DNA of 64,000 bases from Macrotis lagotis (Eukaryota > Chordata > Mammalia > Peramelemorphia > Peramelidae): positions 170,184,659 to 170,248,658 of the forward strand of contig NC_133658.1 in the NCBI RefSeq assembly GCF_037893015.1, given 5' to 3'. The translations under genes were made by a program, and so were the position numbers. The number at the start of each line of letters is the position of its first letter. Position 1 is the first letter of the stretch. This document shows positions 34,851 to 46,070 of the stretch, one piece after another. A model generated the notes under the pieces. The model did not search any database and was not told where the DNA came from. It worked only from the letters and a program-made list of their open reading frames with translations.

Positions 34851-35190
34851 CCAGAGGCTGGTGAACTGAAGTTCAGGACAGTAGTGAAGGGATGCTTGGC
34901 TAAAGATTGACCATAAACAAGAGTACAGCATCCATTAGACTGTAAATATAGTGCTATCCCAAAATTGTATCAATGTAATACTGTTCCTTTTAAGTAGCTT
35001 GATTTTTAGTCAGGAATAATTTTTTAATATCTGGGTGATAGCAACATTTTACTATTTGCCAATATCTATATCTACATATTGTTTTATTTTAAGTCTATAC
35101 ATGACTACATATAAACATATATAGGCTTATAGCTAAAAATTCTGAGAAATGTCTGTTTGCTTCTTTAAAATAACATGACAACCTCCATTT
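34851..35190. other. No feature seen
   Basis: AT-rich. No ORF of note and no recognised repeat. Confidence 0.35.
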
Positions 35191-35203
35191 ATAAATCAAT
35201 GCT

Positions 35204-35355
35204 GGGGTGGCTAGGTGGCGCAGTGGATAGAGCACTGCCCCTGGAGTCAGGAGTATCTGGGTTCAAATTTGACCTCAGACACTTAATAATTACCTAGCTG
35301 TGTGGCCTTGGGCAAGCCACTTAACCCCATTGTGTTGCAAAAAACAAAAACAAAA
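35204..35355 (+). mobile_element. Young CORE-SINE with perfect TSD
   Basis: Full SINE with an intact A-box-like 'gtggcgcagtggatagagca' and B-box-like 'gttcaaattt'. A perfect 13-bp duplication (ATAAATCAATGCT) lies at 35191-35203 and 35356-35368. Confidence 0.95.
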
Positions 35356-35368
35356 ATAAATCAATGCT

Positions 35369-36313
35369 AACTGCTTTTATGGAACTGGGGATATTTGCAT
35401 TGAATATTGCATTGCAATGAACACATTCTCAAAGGAGATACTACATGCAACCAGTGGTATTTTTCCGGCCTCATTTTAGGGTACTGATATTCACAGTGTA
35501 GCCCCTGTCCCAAAATCCATTAGCATGGGATTCTCCCCTCATTGGTGAAGAGGCAGGAAAGAGTTGGAGAAAGAGGGCGAACTTCGGTATTCTTTCAGAC
35601 TCAAATTGCTTTGACTTCTTGCTTTAAGAGGAAAGATGGAAGTGGTTCATCCTACTTCAGGTTGCTGAAGGAAAAGATTCTGGAAGGACATGTGAAAAGC
35701 TGGAACTCTCTATAAAGTCCCTATCCTTGCCATTCTGGAGCTGCCTGAGACTGAGGAATTCCCCCTTGGGTAAAATCTAGAATCCTCTCTTTCTCACTCT
35801 CTCAAGTTATCTCATTCCTAATGGGAGCACTTCTTTATACTGTATTATGTGTCTTGTTTATATCCACCTATACATAACTTCTCTGATTTCTGTTTTACTA
35901 TGCTTTGGATCAATGGGTTTCTTTGCTAGTTCCTATGAGTATTCATTGCAGAACTGATATTTTGTTGGAAAAAGAGTCAAACTTTGAATAAAAAATGGGG
36001 GGGGGTCCTGCTACCTCCAAGTAATGACATAGTGATCAGAAGTTAGCTTGAAATCAATCATATCACCCTAGACAAACAACATTTAAGGGAATAGATAGTT
36101 AGATTTCTAGATTTCTAGTATTTTACTCCCTCTCTGAGGAAAGCAATATGATCTCTAGTCCCAACCTCTTGCTTCCTCTCCTGGCAGGAATAAGTCTCCC
36201 TTGGAGAAGGATAAGGGGAGAAGAAAGTAAAGATGTCTCTTTTGCCTTCATTTAAACCATCCAGTGATATTCCCATGCTAGAGTCATGGACCATCACAAA
36301 AGGAGCCCCTCTG
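35369..36313. other. No gene; possible solo LTR, unproven
   Basis: About 0.95 kb including 35480-36010, where 'aggaaagatggaagtggttc', an 'aataaa' at 35989 and a G9 run could suggest an old LTR. No terminal duplication or internal retroviral sequence was found. The 60-codon minus ORF at 36115-36297 is unremarkable. Confidence 0.35.
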
Positions 36314-36328
36314 TAGAAGGTTTTTCTT

Positions 36329-36488
36329 TTCTTTTTTTTTTAGGTTTTTTTTGCAAGGCAAATGGGGTTAAGTGGCTTGCCCAAGGCCACACAGCTAGGT
36401 AATTCTTAAGTGTCTGAGACCGGATTTGAACCCAGGAACTCCTGACTCCAGGACCAGTGCTTTATCCACTGTGCCACCTAGCCACCCC
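36329..36488 (-). mobile_element. Young CORE-SINE, minus strand, perfect TSD
   Basis: Reverse complement from poly-T and 'gcaaggcaaatggggttaag' to 'gccacctagccacccc'. A perfect 15-bp duplication (TAGAAGGTTTTTCTT) lies at 36314-36328 and 36489-36503. Confidence 0.95.
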
Positions 36489-36539
36489 TAGAAGGTTTTT
36501 CTTAGAGTGGGGAATCCATTATTTCTTGCTACAACAGTG

Positions 36540-37155
36540 AGCACACAACTGCTTCCCCTTATCACTTCTCATCTAGATTATTAAAATAGTCTTTCCAATG
36601 GACTTCTTGCTTTCTGTCTCTCTCACTCATCTATCTTCCACATGTTACCAAAACAATCTTCTAAAAGCACAGCTCTTACCATATTAATCTTTTGCTTAAG
36701 AATCTAAAATGGAGCTCTACCATCTCTGGAGAAAAATAGAACCTTATTTAAAGCCCTTTAGTCTGCCTATAGACTAATTTCCCTGACATTTCACATACCT
36801 CTTCTCAACATTCTTGTCCAAATCCTAGCCAACTTCCTCTTCTGTGAACTCAGCATTTCAACTCCTATTTACATACCTTTGCCCAGGTTATACCTATGCC
36901 TGGAATGTATTACTTTTTAACTTTATTTTTTAGAAATTTAGTATAAAGGCATAAATCATAAAAGCTTTTCTGACTCACCCACTCCTCCACAGGCATCATG
37001 AATTAGCTTGTACCCATATATCTATGTAAATGTCATTTTTTTCCCCAGCAGAATGTAAGTTCTTCGAGGGAAAAAACTGTTGTTTATTCTTCCATTGTGT
37101 CTTTAGCACTGAGCACAGAACCCTATACATATGTAACAATAAACCTGCACTGAGT
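36540..37155 (+). repeat. L2 3' region
   Basis: L2 words in order: 'accaaaacaatcttctaaaa', 'cctttgcccaggttatacct', 'atgcctggaatgtattactt', 'gcagaatgtaagttcttcga', 'ttagcactgagcacagaacc'. Confidence 0.7.
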
Positions 37156-37470
37156 ACAAGGGACCAGGGACTGGAAAGGTACCAGATGTATAATGTAGTT
37201 CACTAAGGTTTAGGACAGTTTTTATTTCTCCATAGACAAAAGAAATGTTTAAGATACAAAATACTCAAAAGTATATAGTAATAATGATTTAAATATTTCC
37301 CAATAGACTATAACTCATTATATTATCAGGATACCAATGCTTAAAATATTAATATATATAAAACATTTAAATGGTATTATTGGACAGACTTCTCATCTAT
37401 ACTTCAGTTCCATAAAGTCCAAATGTATCCCTTAAAGTGCTTAAAAATAAATCACTGTTTGGTCACCTGG
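37156..37470. other. No feature seen
   Basis: AT-rich. No ORF or recognised repeat. Confidence 0.35.
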
Positions 37471-37590
37471 GAAGGAAGGAAGGAAGGAAGGAAGGAAGGA
37501 AGGAAGGAAGGAAGGAAGAAGGAAGGGAGCAAAGAAGGGAGGAAGGAGGGAAAGAAAGAGGGAGGGAGGGAGGAAGAAGAAGAAGAAGGA
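37471..37590. repeat. (GGAA)n / purine microsatellite
   Basis: About eleven clean AAGG units, then degenerate GGGA/GAA repeats; nearly pure purine for 120 bp. It accounts for four overlapping low-complexity ORFs. Confidence 0.96.
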
Positions 37591-37917
37591 AAAAAACAAC
37601 CAAGGACCTGAAGGTCTGGGGCTCACCAAGGAAATATATGTGTCCTCTGCTGCCTGAAAATAGTAACCTCACAGGAAATCCTAGAGAAAATGTTCTATTT
37701 CATGACTTTTAGAGAGAGGAAAGAAAGAATTAGAAGGGATGTTATCTCATCCTTTAAATTCTACCGAGTAAGCAGCTCTTACTCATGAAATAATGCGGAC
37801 ATCTCTTGCCTCTGTCTTGAAGAACAAGAACAAGGGATTGCTATATCATTCCAAAGTACCAAGTTCTTCTGCACTAAGCTACAACCCACAATAGAAACAG
37901 CCTAGAATTAGAGGAGA
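37591..37917. other. No feature seen
   Basis: No ORF or recognised repeat. Confidence 0.35.
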
Positions 37918-38110
37918 AGAGAATGTAAGGAGACTGTTGCAATTATCCAGATGATAGTAATAAGGGACTAGCTAAAGGTGAGGGAGTGGAAATTAGTGAA
38001 TTAATGAAGCTTTTATTAAGAACCTTCTATATAGAAAGCACTGTGTCAAGAACCAGAGATATAAACAGAAAAGTAAGACAGCCCCTGCTCTCAAGGAGAC
38101 AATACCTCTA
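37918..38110 (-). repeat. L2 3' region
   Basis: 'gttgcaattatccagatgat', 'ttctatatagaaagcactgt', 'agcccctgctctcaaggaga' are reverse L2. Confidence 0.65.
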
Positions 38111-38929
38111 GAAGGTTTTTAGCTACAAGTGAGATGGAAAAACCTCAAAGACCTTAGGATGCAACACCATAGAATAGGTAACATGTCTTCTTTAATTTCA
38201 TTTCCACTGATAAAATCATGCCCATTACTATACTGAACCATTTGGCAGTACTAAGGATTTGGTGACAAGGACTTTGTTTTCTGAGTCTTCAATTGATGTG
38301 GAACTTCTAAGAGTAGTTAATTTTACCAGGCTTGTATCTCTTTATCCCAGGATGATGCCTGTGGGTACTGGACTGGTAGCATTTATTCCTAAGGCCCTTG
38401 AATTCAGAATCCTTGGCTGTATCCACTGGAGTCTAAGAGGATATAGAAGTCAAGGTAGTGATAACCTGCTCAGTGTATTTAGATAATCTTGCTGTTTTGA
38501 TTGATTTTATTGCCCTGTGTGCAATTAGTTAACTGGTGGAGATGGCTGCCCCCCCCCAAAAGACCTCCTTGGGAAGTGGCCTCCCCATATCCCCATGTGA
38601 TGGCTATGAGGACTGTACTGGAAGTAGTGTAAAAGGTGCCGCCACTTCCAGAGCTCCTATACATATCTGCCTGTTGATAGCAATTGATCAGCATTAATAA
38701 CTGGTGCTGAAAAGGAATATGAACCCCCCTTTTCGACTATGATTTCATTCCTCAATGATAACTGTAGGGGCTGACCTGGAAGAAGGTCTAGTGACTTGGA
38801 GGACATTTGCATTCTAGAGATTCACATTAAATCCTATCAGGTTCTGATGGTCAAGGTGGTGATGGTGGCTTGAATTTACCCAGCATTTGCTACCTCATAT
38901 CTCTCCATCAGGAAATAGGGACAATATGG
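38111..38929. other. No gene recognised
   Basis: ORFs of 75 and 71 codons (38259-38486 plus, 38479-38694 minus) lack recognisable domains. A C9 run is at 38549-38557. Confidence 0.4.
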
Positions 38930-39600
38930 AGGTAAAGATAGTAAGAACTAATAACTGATTAGATATGGCAAGTGAGGGAAAAGGAAAAACCAAACACTAA
39001 AGTTCAAATATAAAAGACTGAGTGAATAGTAATGCCACTGATAAAAACAGAGAAGTCAGAATCAGAACAGACCTGAGGAACAAGATGAGTTCTATTTTAT
39101 ATATATAAGTAGATGAATAGAAAGGGCCCTAGACTCTTTGAGATAATTGATGGAAATGTTCTAAATGTAGTCTGAGATGTGAGTATGAAATTCAGAATCA
39201 GCACCAAGGATAGAGATGCATATTTGGGGGTCATCCCCATAAAGATCATATTTGAGATAATAAAAGAGACAATTGAGATAAGAGATAATAATATCAGATG
39301 GGGGAAAGTATAATGTGATAAGTAGCTAGAGTTGAAGACAAAAATCTTGAGGAAAACCAAGATACAGAGGTCAAAAAGAGGAAGAGGAACTCATGAAGCA
39401 GCAGAACAAAGAGCTTAGAGAAATAGTAGAAGGAAAAAGAGAATATAACATCAAAAATCCAAGGAGTAGTATATTTCTAGAATGTAGAAATTGATAGTTG
39501 ATAGTGTCAAAATCTAAAGAGGTCAAGGAGGATGAAGGTAATTTTTAGATTTGTTATAAGGATGTGATTGGAGATTTCAGAGACTATACTACATGTAGAT
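38930..39600 (-). repeat. L2 internal segment
   Basis: 'tttgggggtcatccccataa', 'gaggaaaaccaagatacaga', 'gtcaaaatctaaagaggtca', 'aggaggatgaaggtaatttt' follow reverse L2 order. The 87-codon minus ORF at 39097-39360 falls here and is not meaningful. Confidence 0.6.
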
Positions 39601-39756
39601 AAAGATGCAGAAAGTAAAAACATCATGTAAATTTTAGGAATTATATCAGTCATATTTGTACATATGTCTTAGATCTTAAACTCCTGGAGGACAGAGATTG
39701 TACCAAATTTCATCTATGTATGAACAGACCCTAGATGCAGTACATATCCTAGATAC

Positions 39757-39913
39757 TTCTTTGATTTGTTTTGTTTTGTTGGGCAATGAGGCTAAGTGAT
39801 TTGCCCAAAGTCATATAGCTAATAAATATCAAGTATCTGAGACTGGATTTGAACTCAGGTCCTCCTGAGTTCCAGGGCCAATGATCTATCCACTGTGCCA
39901 CCTAACTGCCCCT
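39757..39913 (-). mobile_element. Older CORE-SINE, minus strand
   Basis: 'gggcaatgaggctaagtgat', 'ttgcccaaagtcatatagct', 'gatttgaactcaggtcctcc', 'actgtgccacctaactgccc'. More diverged than the SINEs with perfect TSDs. Confidence 0.85.
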
Positions 39914-39999
39914 ATGCTAGACACTTTTAAGTGTTCCTTGTACATATTAGATACGTTTAAGTGTTTGCTACTGAAAGTGAATAGTGATAGAGTAAGAAG

Positions 40000-40440
40000 G
40001 GAAAAAAACCCAAGTGAGGCAAACACAAGCAAAGGAGCAGAAATGGGAATGCTCAAGGCTAATATTTGAGAATAGCAAGGAGACTCTTCTGCCTAGATCA
40101 GAGTGCTTGTGTGAGGTAAACACAAAGAGGAGGAAATTGTGGAAAATGAGTTTGTAAAGGCAAACCATATCATGAGAGGTTTGATGACCACACAGAAGAA
40201 TCTGGATTCGATGCAGTTGGAAACAAAGAGTAAAGGGAACTTTAGATTATGAACTTCAAATTACAAAGGCAAGAAAGTGATTTATTAGGAAGATTAGTCT
40301 GGATATAGTGTGTAGGATTCACAGGGAGAGGGAAAGAATAAGCATCAAGAAGAGCAGTTCAGAGATTGTGACTGTGACACAGGATTAAGATGTTAGCACA
40401 GTGAATGGATCAGTTAGGACCTAGAGAAGAGACATTTGAC
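40000..40440 (-). repeat. L2 segment
   Basis: 'gcaaaggagcagaaatggga', 'catatcatgagaggtttgat' and 'aagattagtctggatatagt' match the reverse L2 region '…ttggaagaatcactctggc'. Probably the continuation of 38930-39600 after the SINE. Confidence 0.5.
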
Positions 40441-40469
40441 TTATCTAAACTCCTAATTATCCCTAGCAC

Positions 40470-40632
40470 AAAACACAATTCATTATGAAGATGGAATCTC
40501 AATTTTGAGTCCCTCAAGAAAAAGTGGGAAATTACTTATGTTGTAGAGAGAATAATTTTATAGCAACAAATTGGACAAGATATCTGACCATTGGGGGTCC
40601 TTTCTACTCTGAAATTCTATGATTCTGTTACT
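40470..40632 (+). repeat. L3/CR1 3' end
   Basis: 'tatgttgtagagagaataat', 'attggacaagatatctgacc', 'gtcctttctactctgaaatt' and 'ctatgattctg' match the 3' end of the L3/CR1 family. Confidence 0.65.
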
Positions 40633-40699
40633 TGGTTAAACAGAATTGAAAAGATAGAAAAGGCCAAGTTAGTAAAGATGTTGGGCTAGATAGGATGAA

Positions 40700-40860
40700 C
40701 AAATTAAAATTTTGAGGAGTCAAAGATTAAAAAATCTTGAATTGGAAGAGAACCCAGAAGAGCTTCTATCCAGAACCCCCTTAGATCAGAAGAAAGTTGA
40801 TTTTATTAGCCATTCTACAAAAGAAAGAGAAACACAGAATTGAAGACTAGTTTAACCATG
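40700..40860 (-). repeat. Old MIR-like repeat
   Basis: 'ttgaattggaagagaaccca' and 'ttagccattctacaaaagaa' resemble the reverse MIR-like family. Weak. Confidence 0.4.
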
Positions 40861-41735
40861 TAGTCAAACTCATATACAAAAGGAATTATATATATTAAGT
40901 TGCTAGATACTCATTGTGCTTTCATATAAATAAGAAAGGGCTGTTTGTGTATTTACTTATTTATTTTCTTTATTTACTTACTCAAATTTCTAAGACTGCC
41001 TCAGTAAGGGACTAGAACAGGAAAGTATAAAATGAATCCTGTCAAATTCATCCTGTGAAGTATTTGGCTCCCTAGTATTAAGCCAAGTCAGCCAAGCCAA
41101 ATAACATTCCCTGAATGCCCATTTTTTGAGCAGGGCATGAACATTAGCAATGTGGGAAGATAGAAATGCAATAAGAGACATGAGAGTGGCATGTTCCAGC
41201 CAGAGAATGGAACAACCAGACACTTGGCTAAGAGAGGCTATTTTGAAGTAAATATGTGAAATTGAGCAGTTTCCTGGTTTCTGTCAACAGGAGATTAGGA
41301 GTCAAAAGTTAAACACAGGCATTTTTCCCCTCCATAAATGAAACTCCATGTTCAAAGAGTACTCTCCAGAACATTTACTGGATAACTGTGATTTATGAAG
41401 CACGTGTACACAGGCTCCCATGCTAGGAGATAGTGACTCTCTCTTCCTCTTAATTTGTGCTGAAATGCTAATAGCAACAGAAACCACAGAAGCAGGTGGG
41501 AAGACCACAGTAACAGAAAGCATTGACTGGAAAGAGATGGACTCTGAATTATGATCCATTGTGTTATTTTTTTTTCTGTATGTACATCCTATCTTTCCAA
41601 TTAGATTAAAAGCTTCTTAATAGAATGATCCCACCCCCATTAATAGAATGTAGCCACCATGACCACGACCATCCCCTGTTGCTTTCTGTATTGATAGGAA
41701 CATAGATCTAAACTTGGAAGGAAATTAAAAGGGAT
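40861..41735. other. No gene recognised
   Basis: ORFs at 40990-41223 and 41302-41559 (minus, 77 and 85 codons) show no known domain. A short ATTT-rich patch lies at 40950-40980. Confidence 0.4.
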
Positions 41736-41764
41736 AAGTGACACAAGTGACACAAGTGACACAA
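41736..41764. repeat. Short tandem repeat, GTGACACAA x3
   Basis: Three copies of the 9-mer GTGACACAA lie head to tail just upstream of an RTE-tailed SINE. Confidence 0.9.
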
Positions 41765-41935
41765 TGCCTGGCCTCAAGCAATTACTAGCAGTGCCGTGGA
41801 TAAGTCACTTTATTGTGTTTGCTTCACTTCCTTATCCTTCAAATGAACTGGAGAAAGAAATGGTCTTTGCCAAGAAAACTCCAAGAGGGGGTCAGGAAGT
41901 CATACAGGACTGAAAATGAATTAACAGCAACAAGT
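41765..41935 (+). mobile_element. RTE-tailed SINE, 5'-truncated
   Basis: 'ggataagtcactttattgtg', 'atgaactggagaaagaaatg', 'ctttgccaagaaaactccaa', 'ggaagtcatacaggactgaa', ending 'aacagcaacaa'. Confidence 0.75.
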
Positions 41936-42184
41936 CACAAAGAGGAAAAAGGAGAGGAGAGAGAAGGAAGGAGGGGGAAATAGGATGGAGGAGATAATAT
42001 TGTCACTGTCTTAATACCTTTAATATCTTCATAAAAAGCTATATTTAAGCAAGATTCAGCTTTATTTATAATACTCCTTTTCTATTCTTTGTGTATGAAA
42101 ATGATTTTTATTGCTTATTGTTATTATTAGTGTTAGTGATATTTAGATTCATAATTTTTAAAAAAAACAATTTTTTATATCAGC
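41936..42184. other. No gene; purine patch
   Basis: A GA-rich patch at 41940-41995, then AT-rich sequence. Nothing else. Confidence 0.4.
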
Positions 42185-42325
42185 TAGCCCAGATTCTTTT
42201 ACTTTATAGATGTGAAAACTGAGGCTCAGCAACAAAAGTGATTACCCAGGCTCATATAGGTTGTAAGTGACAGAGCTGAGATTTGAATTCAGGTTCTCTG
42301 GCTCCAAATTTAAGCTCTTGGGCAT
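42185..42325 (-). repeat. MIR, left copy of a bracketing pair
   Basis: 'actttatagatgtgaaaact', 'gaggctcagcaacaaaagtg', 'catataggttgtaagtgaca'. It shares non-consensus words (tatagatgtg, tataggttgtaa) with 46071-46180, on the other side of the L1 nest. Confidence 0.65.
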
Positions 42326-42339
42326 AAGAATTTACCATT

Positions 42340-43330
42340 TAACAAAAATTACTGAGAAAATTGGTAAGCTGTTTGGCAGAAACTAAGGTATATACCAATA
42401 ACTCACACCATAAATCAAGATAAGATCAAAATGGGTAAATGTTTTAAACATGAAGGATGATGTCATAAGTAAATTAGGAGAACAGGGGAAATGTACCTGC
42501 CAGATCTGTGGATAAGGAAAGATTTATGATCAAACAAGAAACAGAACTATAGGAAATAAAACAGAAAATTTTTATTACATGACTTTAGAAAAATTTTCTA
42601 AAAATAGTACTATTGTAACCAAAATGAGAAGGAAAATAGAAAACTGCGAGGAAAATTTTATAGCAAGTTTCTCTAACAAAGGTCTCATTTCTCAAATATT
42701 ATATAAGGCAATAAGGCAAATTTATAAGAATAAGCCATTCTCCAATTGATAAGTGGTCAAAGAAAATGAACAGGCAGTTTTCAGATGAAGAAATCAAAGT
42801 TATCAACAATCATATGAGAAAATGTTTAAATCACTACTGATTAGAGAAATACAAATTAAAACAACTCTCAGATACCACCTCATATCTATCAGATTGAATA
42901 ATAAGACAAAAAAGGTAATAACAAATGCTGAAAGGGGATGTGGAAAAATTGGGACATTAATGCACTGTAAATGGAGTTGTAAACTGATGCAACCATTCTA
43001 GCAATTTAGAATTATGCCCAAAGAACTATAAAACTCTGCATACTCTTTGGTCCAGTAATATTATATGTGGTCTGTGTCTCAAAAAGATTAAAAAATAAAT
43101 TTAAAAAAGAGGAAAACCTATATATACAAAAATATTTGTAGCAGCTCTTTTTTTGTGATGGCAAAGAACTGGAAATTGAGGGTACACCCATAATTTGGAG
43201 AATGACTAAACATGTGGTATATGGTTGTGAAGGAGTACTATTATGCTATAAGAAATGAGGAAGGAGATGGTTTCAGAAAAATCTAGTAAGACTTATATGA
43301 ATTCCCACAAATAGTATTAGCATCAATGGG
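42340..43330 (+). mobile_element. Outer L1 of a three-layer nest, 5' part
   Basis: L1 ORF2 C-terminal half: 'caccataaatcaagataaga', 'ggtctcatttctcaaatatt', 'caattgataagtggtcaaag', 'caggcagttttcagatgaag', 'ggtatatggttgtgaaggag', 'gctataagaaatgaggaagg'. Many stops. It breaks at about 43330 and resumes at 45715. Confidence 0.82.
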
Positions 43331-43333
43331 GGA

Positions 43334-43853
43334 TTTTTTTGGTTGATATTTTATTTTTCCAATTATATGATATAAAGTTTTTCAACAATCATCTACAAGC
43401 ATATTTGTAAGTTACATGTTTTTCTACTACCCTCCCTTCCCACCCACCCCCTCCCCTCAGTGGCAGTCTGGTAAAAGTTGTACATAAACATTTGTGTTTA
43501 ACACATTTCATATTAGTCCATTTGAATATGAGGAATTAGGACTAAGGAAAAAGAAAGAAAACCATGGGCTAGGAAGGAAAAACATAAGGGAAGGTTTTCA
43601 AAAGTATCCATACAGATTCTGTCGAGTTTTTGTTGGTTTTTTGTTGTTGTTATTTTCCCTCTGGATGTAGATGGCATTGTCTGTAACAGATCTTAGTCTC
43701 TGAACTGTTGAGAGGAGCTGCATCCATTATAATCACTTCACAATATTCCTAATGTGCACAATGTTCTCTTGATTCTGTTCCCTTTGCTCAGCATCAGTTC
43801 ATGTAATTCTTTCCATACTTCTCAAAAATATGACCATTCTTGGTTTCTTATTG
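43334..43853 (-). mobile_element. Middle L1 of the nest, 3' part
   Basis: Begins with T7 (its poly-A) and the antisense 3' end 'gatattttatttttccaatt'. It continues through antisense UTR ('cagatcttagtctctgaact') and the antisense ORF2 end ('gctcagcatcagttcatgta'). Interrupted at 43854. Confidence 0.82.
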
Positions 43854-43864
43854 AACAATAGTAC

Positions 43865-44298
43865 GCCACAGCAACATGGGAGTGATGATCAACCTTAATG
43901 GACTTGCTCATACCAACAGGGAACAGGACAACAATCGCACAATTTTGGGATATCTGCGATGGAAAATGCCATCTGTATCCTGAGAAAGAATTGTGAAGTT
44001 TGGACAAAGACCAAAGACTATTACCTTTAATTTTTTAAAAATAAGTTATCTTATTGTGTATATCACATAATATATGTTTCTTCCTTAAGGATATGATTTC
44101 TCTCTCATCACATTCAACTTAGATCAATGTATACTACGGGAATGATGTAAAAACTATCAAACTGCCTTCTGGGAGGGAAGCAAGATTGGGGAAAAAACTG
44201 TAAAACTCAAAATAAATAAAATAAATAAATAAATAGAGTAAATAGAATAAAATAAATAAATAAATAAATAGAATAAAACCTTCCTAAAATTAAAAGAA
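43865..44298 (+). mobile_element. Inner L1 3' end, perfect 11-bp TSD
   Basis: A 434-bp L1 3' end ('caacatgggagtgatgatca', 'atgccatctgtatcctgaga', 'ctcaaaataaataaaataaa') in the same subfamily as 6283-7131. AACAATAGTAC flanks it at 43854-43864 and 44299-44309, so it is the last element to arrive. Confidence 0.92.
44213..44278. repeat. (AAAT)n tail of the inner L1
   Basis: A degenerate AAATA/AAAT tract that grew from the L1 poly-A tail. A short 'tagaataaaa' unit repeats within it. Confidence 0.9.
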
Positions 44299-44309
44299 AA
44301 CAATAGTAC

Positions 44310-45714
44310 TCCATTATATTCATAAACCATAACTTGTTCAGTCATTCCCCAACTGAAGGACATCCCCTAATTTTCCATTTCTTTACCACTACAAAAAAAG
44401 AGCTGCTATAAATATTTTTGGACATATGGCACTTTTTCCAATTTTTATGATTTATTTTGGATATAGGTCTAGTATTGATATTACTAGGTAAAAGGGTAAA
44501 ATCAGTTTTATTGCTCTCTAAGCAGTTCCATATTGTTCCAGAATGGTTGGATTAGTTAACAACTCCATCAACAATACATTAATGTCCCAATCTTCCCAGA
44601 ACCTTTCCAACATTAACCATTTTCCCTTTTATTATAATAATCAATCAGATATGTGTGAGGTGGTAACTCATAGTTGTTTTAATTTGCATTTCTCTAATCC
44701 ATAATGATTTGTAGAATTTTTCATATTAATATAGCCTTAATTAATTCATTTGAAAACTGATCATTCATGATTTATAACCTTATAAGTTTGATTCAATCTC
44801 TTTATATTTTAAAAATTAGAACTTTATTAGAATCCCTAGCTGTGAAAATTGTTTCCCAGCTTTCTGTTTTCCTTCTAATCTTGACTGCATTGATTTTATT
44901 AGTACAAAAACTTTTTAATATAGTCAAAATCATCCATTTTGCAATGTTCTTTATTTCTTCCTTGGTCATACATTTCTCCCTTTCCATAGATTTGACAGAT
45001 AGAATATTTCTTGATCTGTTAGTTGGTCTATGGAAACACCCTTTATGTCTAAATCCTGTACCCATTTTAACCTTATTTTGGAAGAGGGTATGAAATGTGG
45101 TTCTATGTTTAGCTTTTGCTATACTATTTTCCAGTTTTCTCAGCAGTTTTTGTCGAATAATGAGTTCTTGTCCCAGAAGCTAAAGTCTTTGGGTGTGTCA
45201 AACAATAGGTTACTATAGTCATTTATTGCCATATCTTTTGTACCTATTCTAGTCCACTGGTTCATTACTCTATTTCCAGTACTGGACAGTTTTTATGACT
45301 GTCATTTTATAGTACAGTTTTAGATCTAATAGAGCTAGGCCACCTTCTTTTGAATTTTTTTCATCAATTCCCTTGATATTCTTGCTCCAGGTGAATTTTG
45401 TAACTAATTTCCTGGTTCTGTAAAATATGTTTTTGGTAGTTTGATTGACATGACAATGAAAGTAATTTAATGTGGGTAGAATTGTCATTTTTATTATATT
45501 AGCTCAGTCTAACCATGAGTAACTGATGTTTTTCCAATTGTTTAGCTCTGACTTCATTTGAGTGAAAAGTATTTTGTAATTGTGTTCATAGAGCTTCTGG
45601 ATTTTTCTTGGGAAGTAGATTTCCAAGTATTTTATGTTGTCTACAGTTACTTTAGATGGAATTTCTCTATCTCCTGTCTTTGGACTTGGTTGTTTATATA
45701 TATATAGAAATAAT
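44310..45714 (-). mobile_element. Middle L1 of the nest, ORF2 part
   Basis: It resumes exactly where 43853 stopped: 'tccattatattcataaacca', 'gttcagtcattccccaactg', 'gtgaggtggtaactcatagt', 'ttgtacctattctagtccac', 'gagctaggccaccttctttt', 'ctatctcctgtctttggact'. The minus-strand ORFs at 45270-45488 and 45504-45719 read as L1 ORF2 protein, with TILPTLNYFHCHVNQTTKNI and GLALLDLKLYYKMTVIKT, the conserved 'GL.LPDL..YY.A..I…..W' block. 5'-truncated. Confidence 0.85.
45270..45488 (-). pseudogene. L1 ORF2p fragment (thumb/C-terminal region)
   Basis: The 72-codon open frame of the middle L1 includes FYRTRKLVTKFTWSKNIKGI and GGLALLDLKLYYKMTVIKTV. Known L1 ORF2p has the same order ('…KF.WK….KI…..GGL.LPDLKLYYKA.VIKT.WYW') downstream of the reverse-transcriptase core. 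The adjoining frame (45504-45719) carries 'KTGDREIPSKVTVDNIKYLE', the region just N-terminal of it in ORF2p. A frame break separates the two. This is a fragment of a decayed retrotransposon gene and is not expected to be active. Confidence 0.75.
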
Positions 45715-46065
45715 AGCATTATTGTAACAACTTAGCCACTCTGATCAAGACAATGACCCAAGTCAATTCTGAAAGTCCTATGATAAAAAAAAAATGCCTT
45801 CCACCTCCTGAGAGGGAGCTAATGACTTATGAATCCAGATTAAAGAATACTTTCTTTACACTCTTTAGTAATTTTGTTTCTTTTGTAATATGACTATAAT
45901 AGAAATATGTTTTGCAGGTATTCACTTGTTTAATTAATATCAAATTGCTTTGCCCTCTGTGGAATGGGGTAGAAGGGAGGGAGAGAATTTGGAACTCAAA
46001 AATTCTTTAAATGATTGCTAATTTTTTTACATGAAATTAGGAAATATTTAATTAAATTTTTTTAA
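45715..46065 (+). mobile_element. Outer L1 of the nest, 3' UTR
   Basis: It resumes the L1 that stopped at 43330: 'cttagccactctgatcaaga', 'atgccttccacctcctgaga', 'aatagaaatatgttttgcag', 'ggaatggggtagaagggagg', 'catgaaattaggaaatattt'. Confidence 0.78.
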
Positions 46066-46070
46066 AATTG

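Noticed and set aside
35204..35270. tRNA-gene-like A and B boxes
   Set aside because: These are the tRNA-derived heads of SINEs, with poly-A tails and TSDs. No cloverleaf with an anticodon arm is supported.
35480..36010. Possible solo LTR
   Set aside because: A polyadenylation-like aataaa and unique-looking sequence are present, but no TG…CA ends or target duplication could be fixed.
37423..37712. Overlapping Lys/Glu/Gly- and Phe/Pro/Ser-rich ORFs
   Set aside because: Products of the GGAA purine tract read in several frames.
41736..41764. Three 9-bp direct repeats, considered as a CRISPR-like or iteron array
   Set aside because: No spacers, and the copies are head to tail. This is simple slippage in vertebrate DNA.
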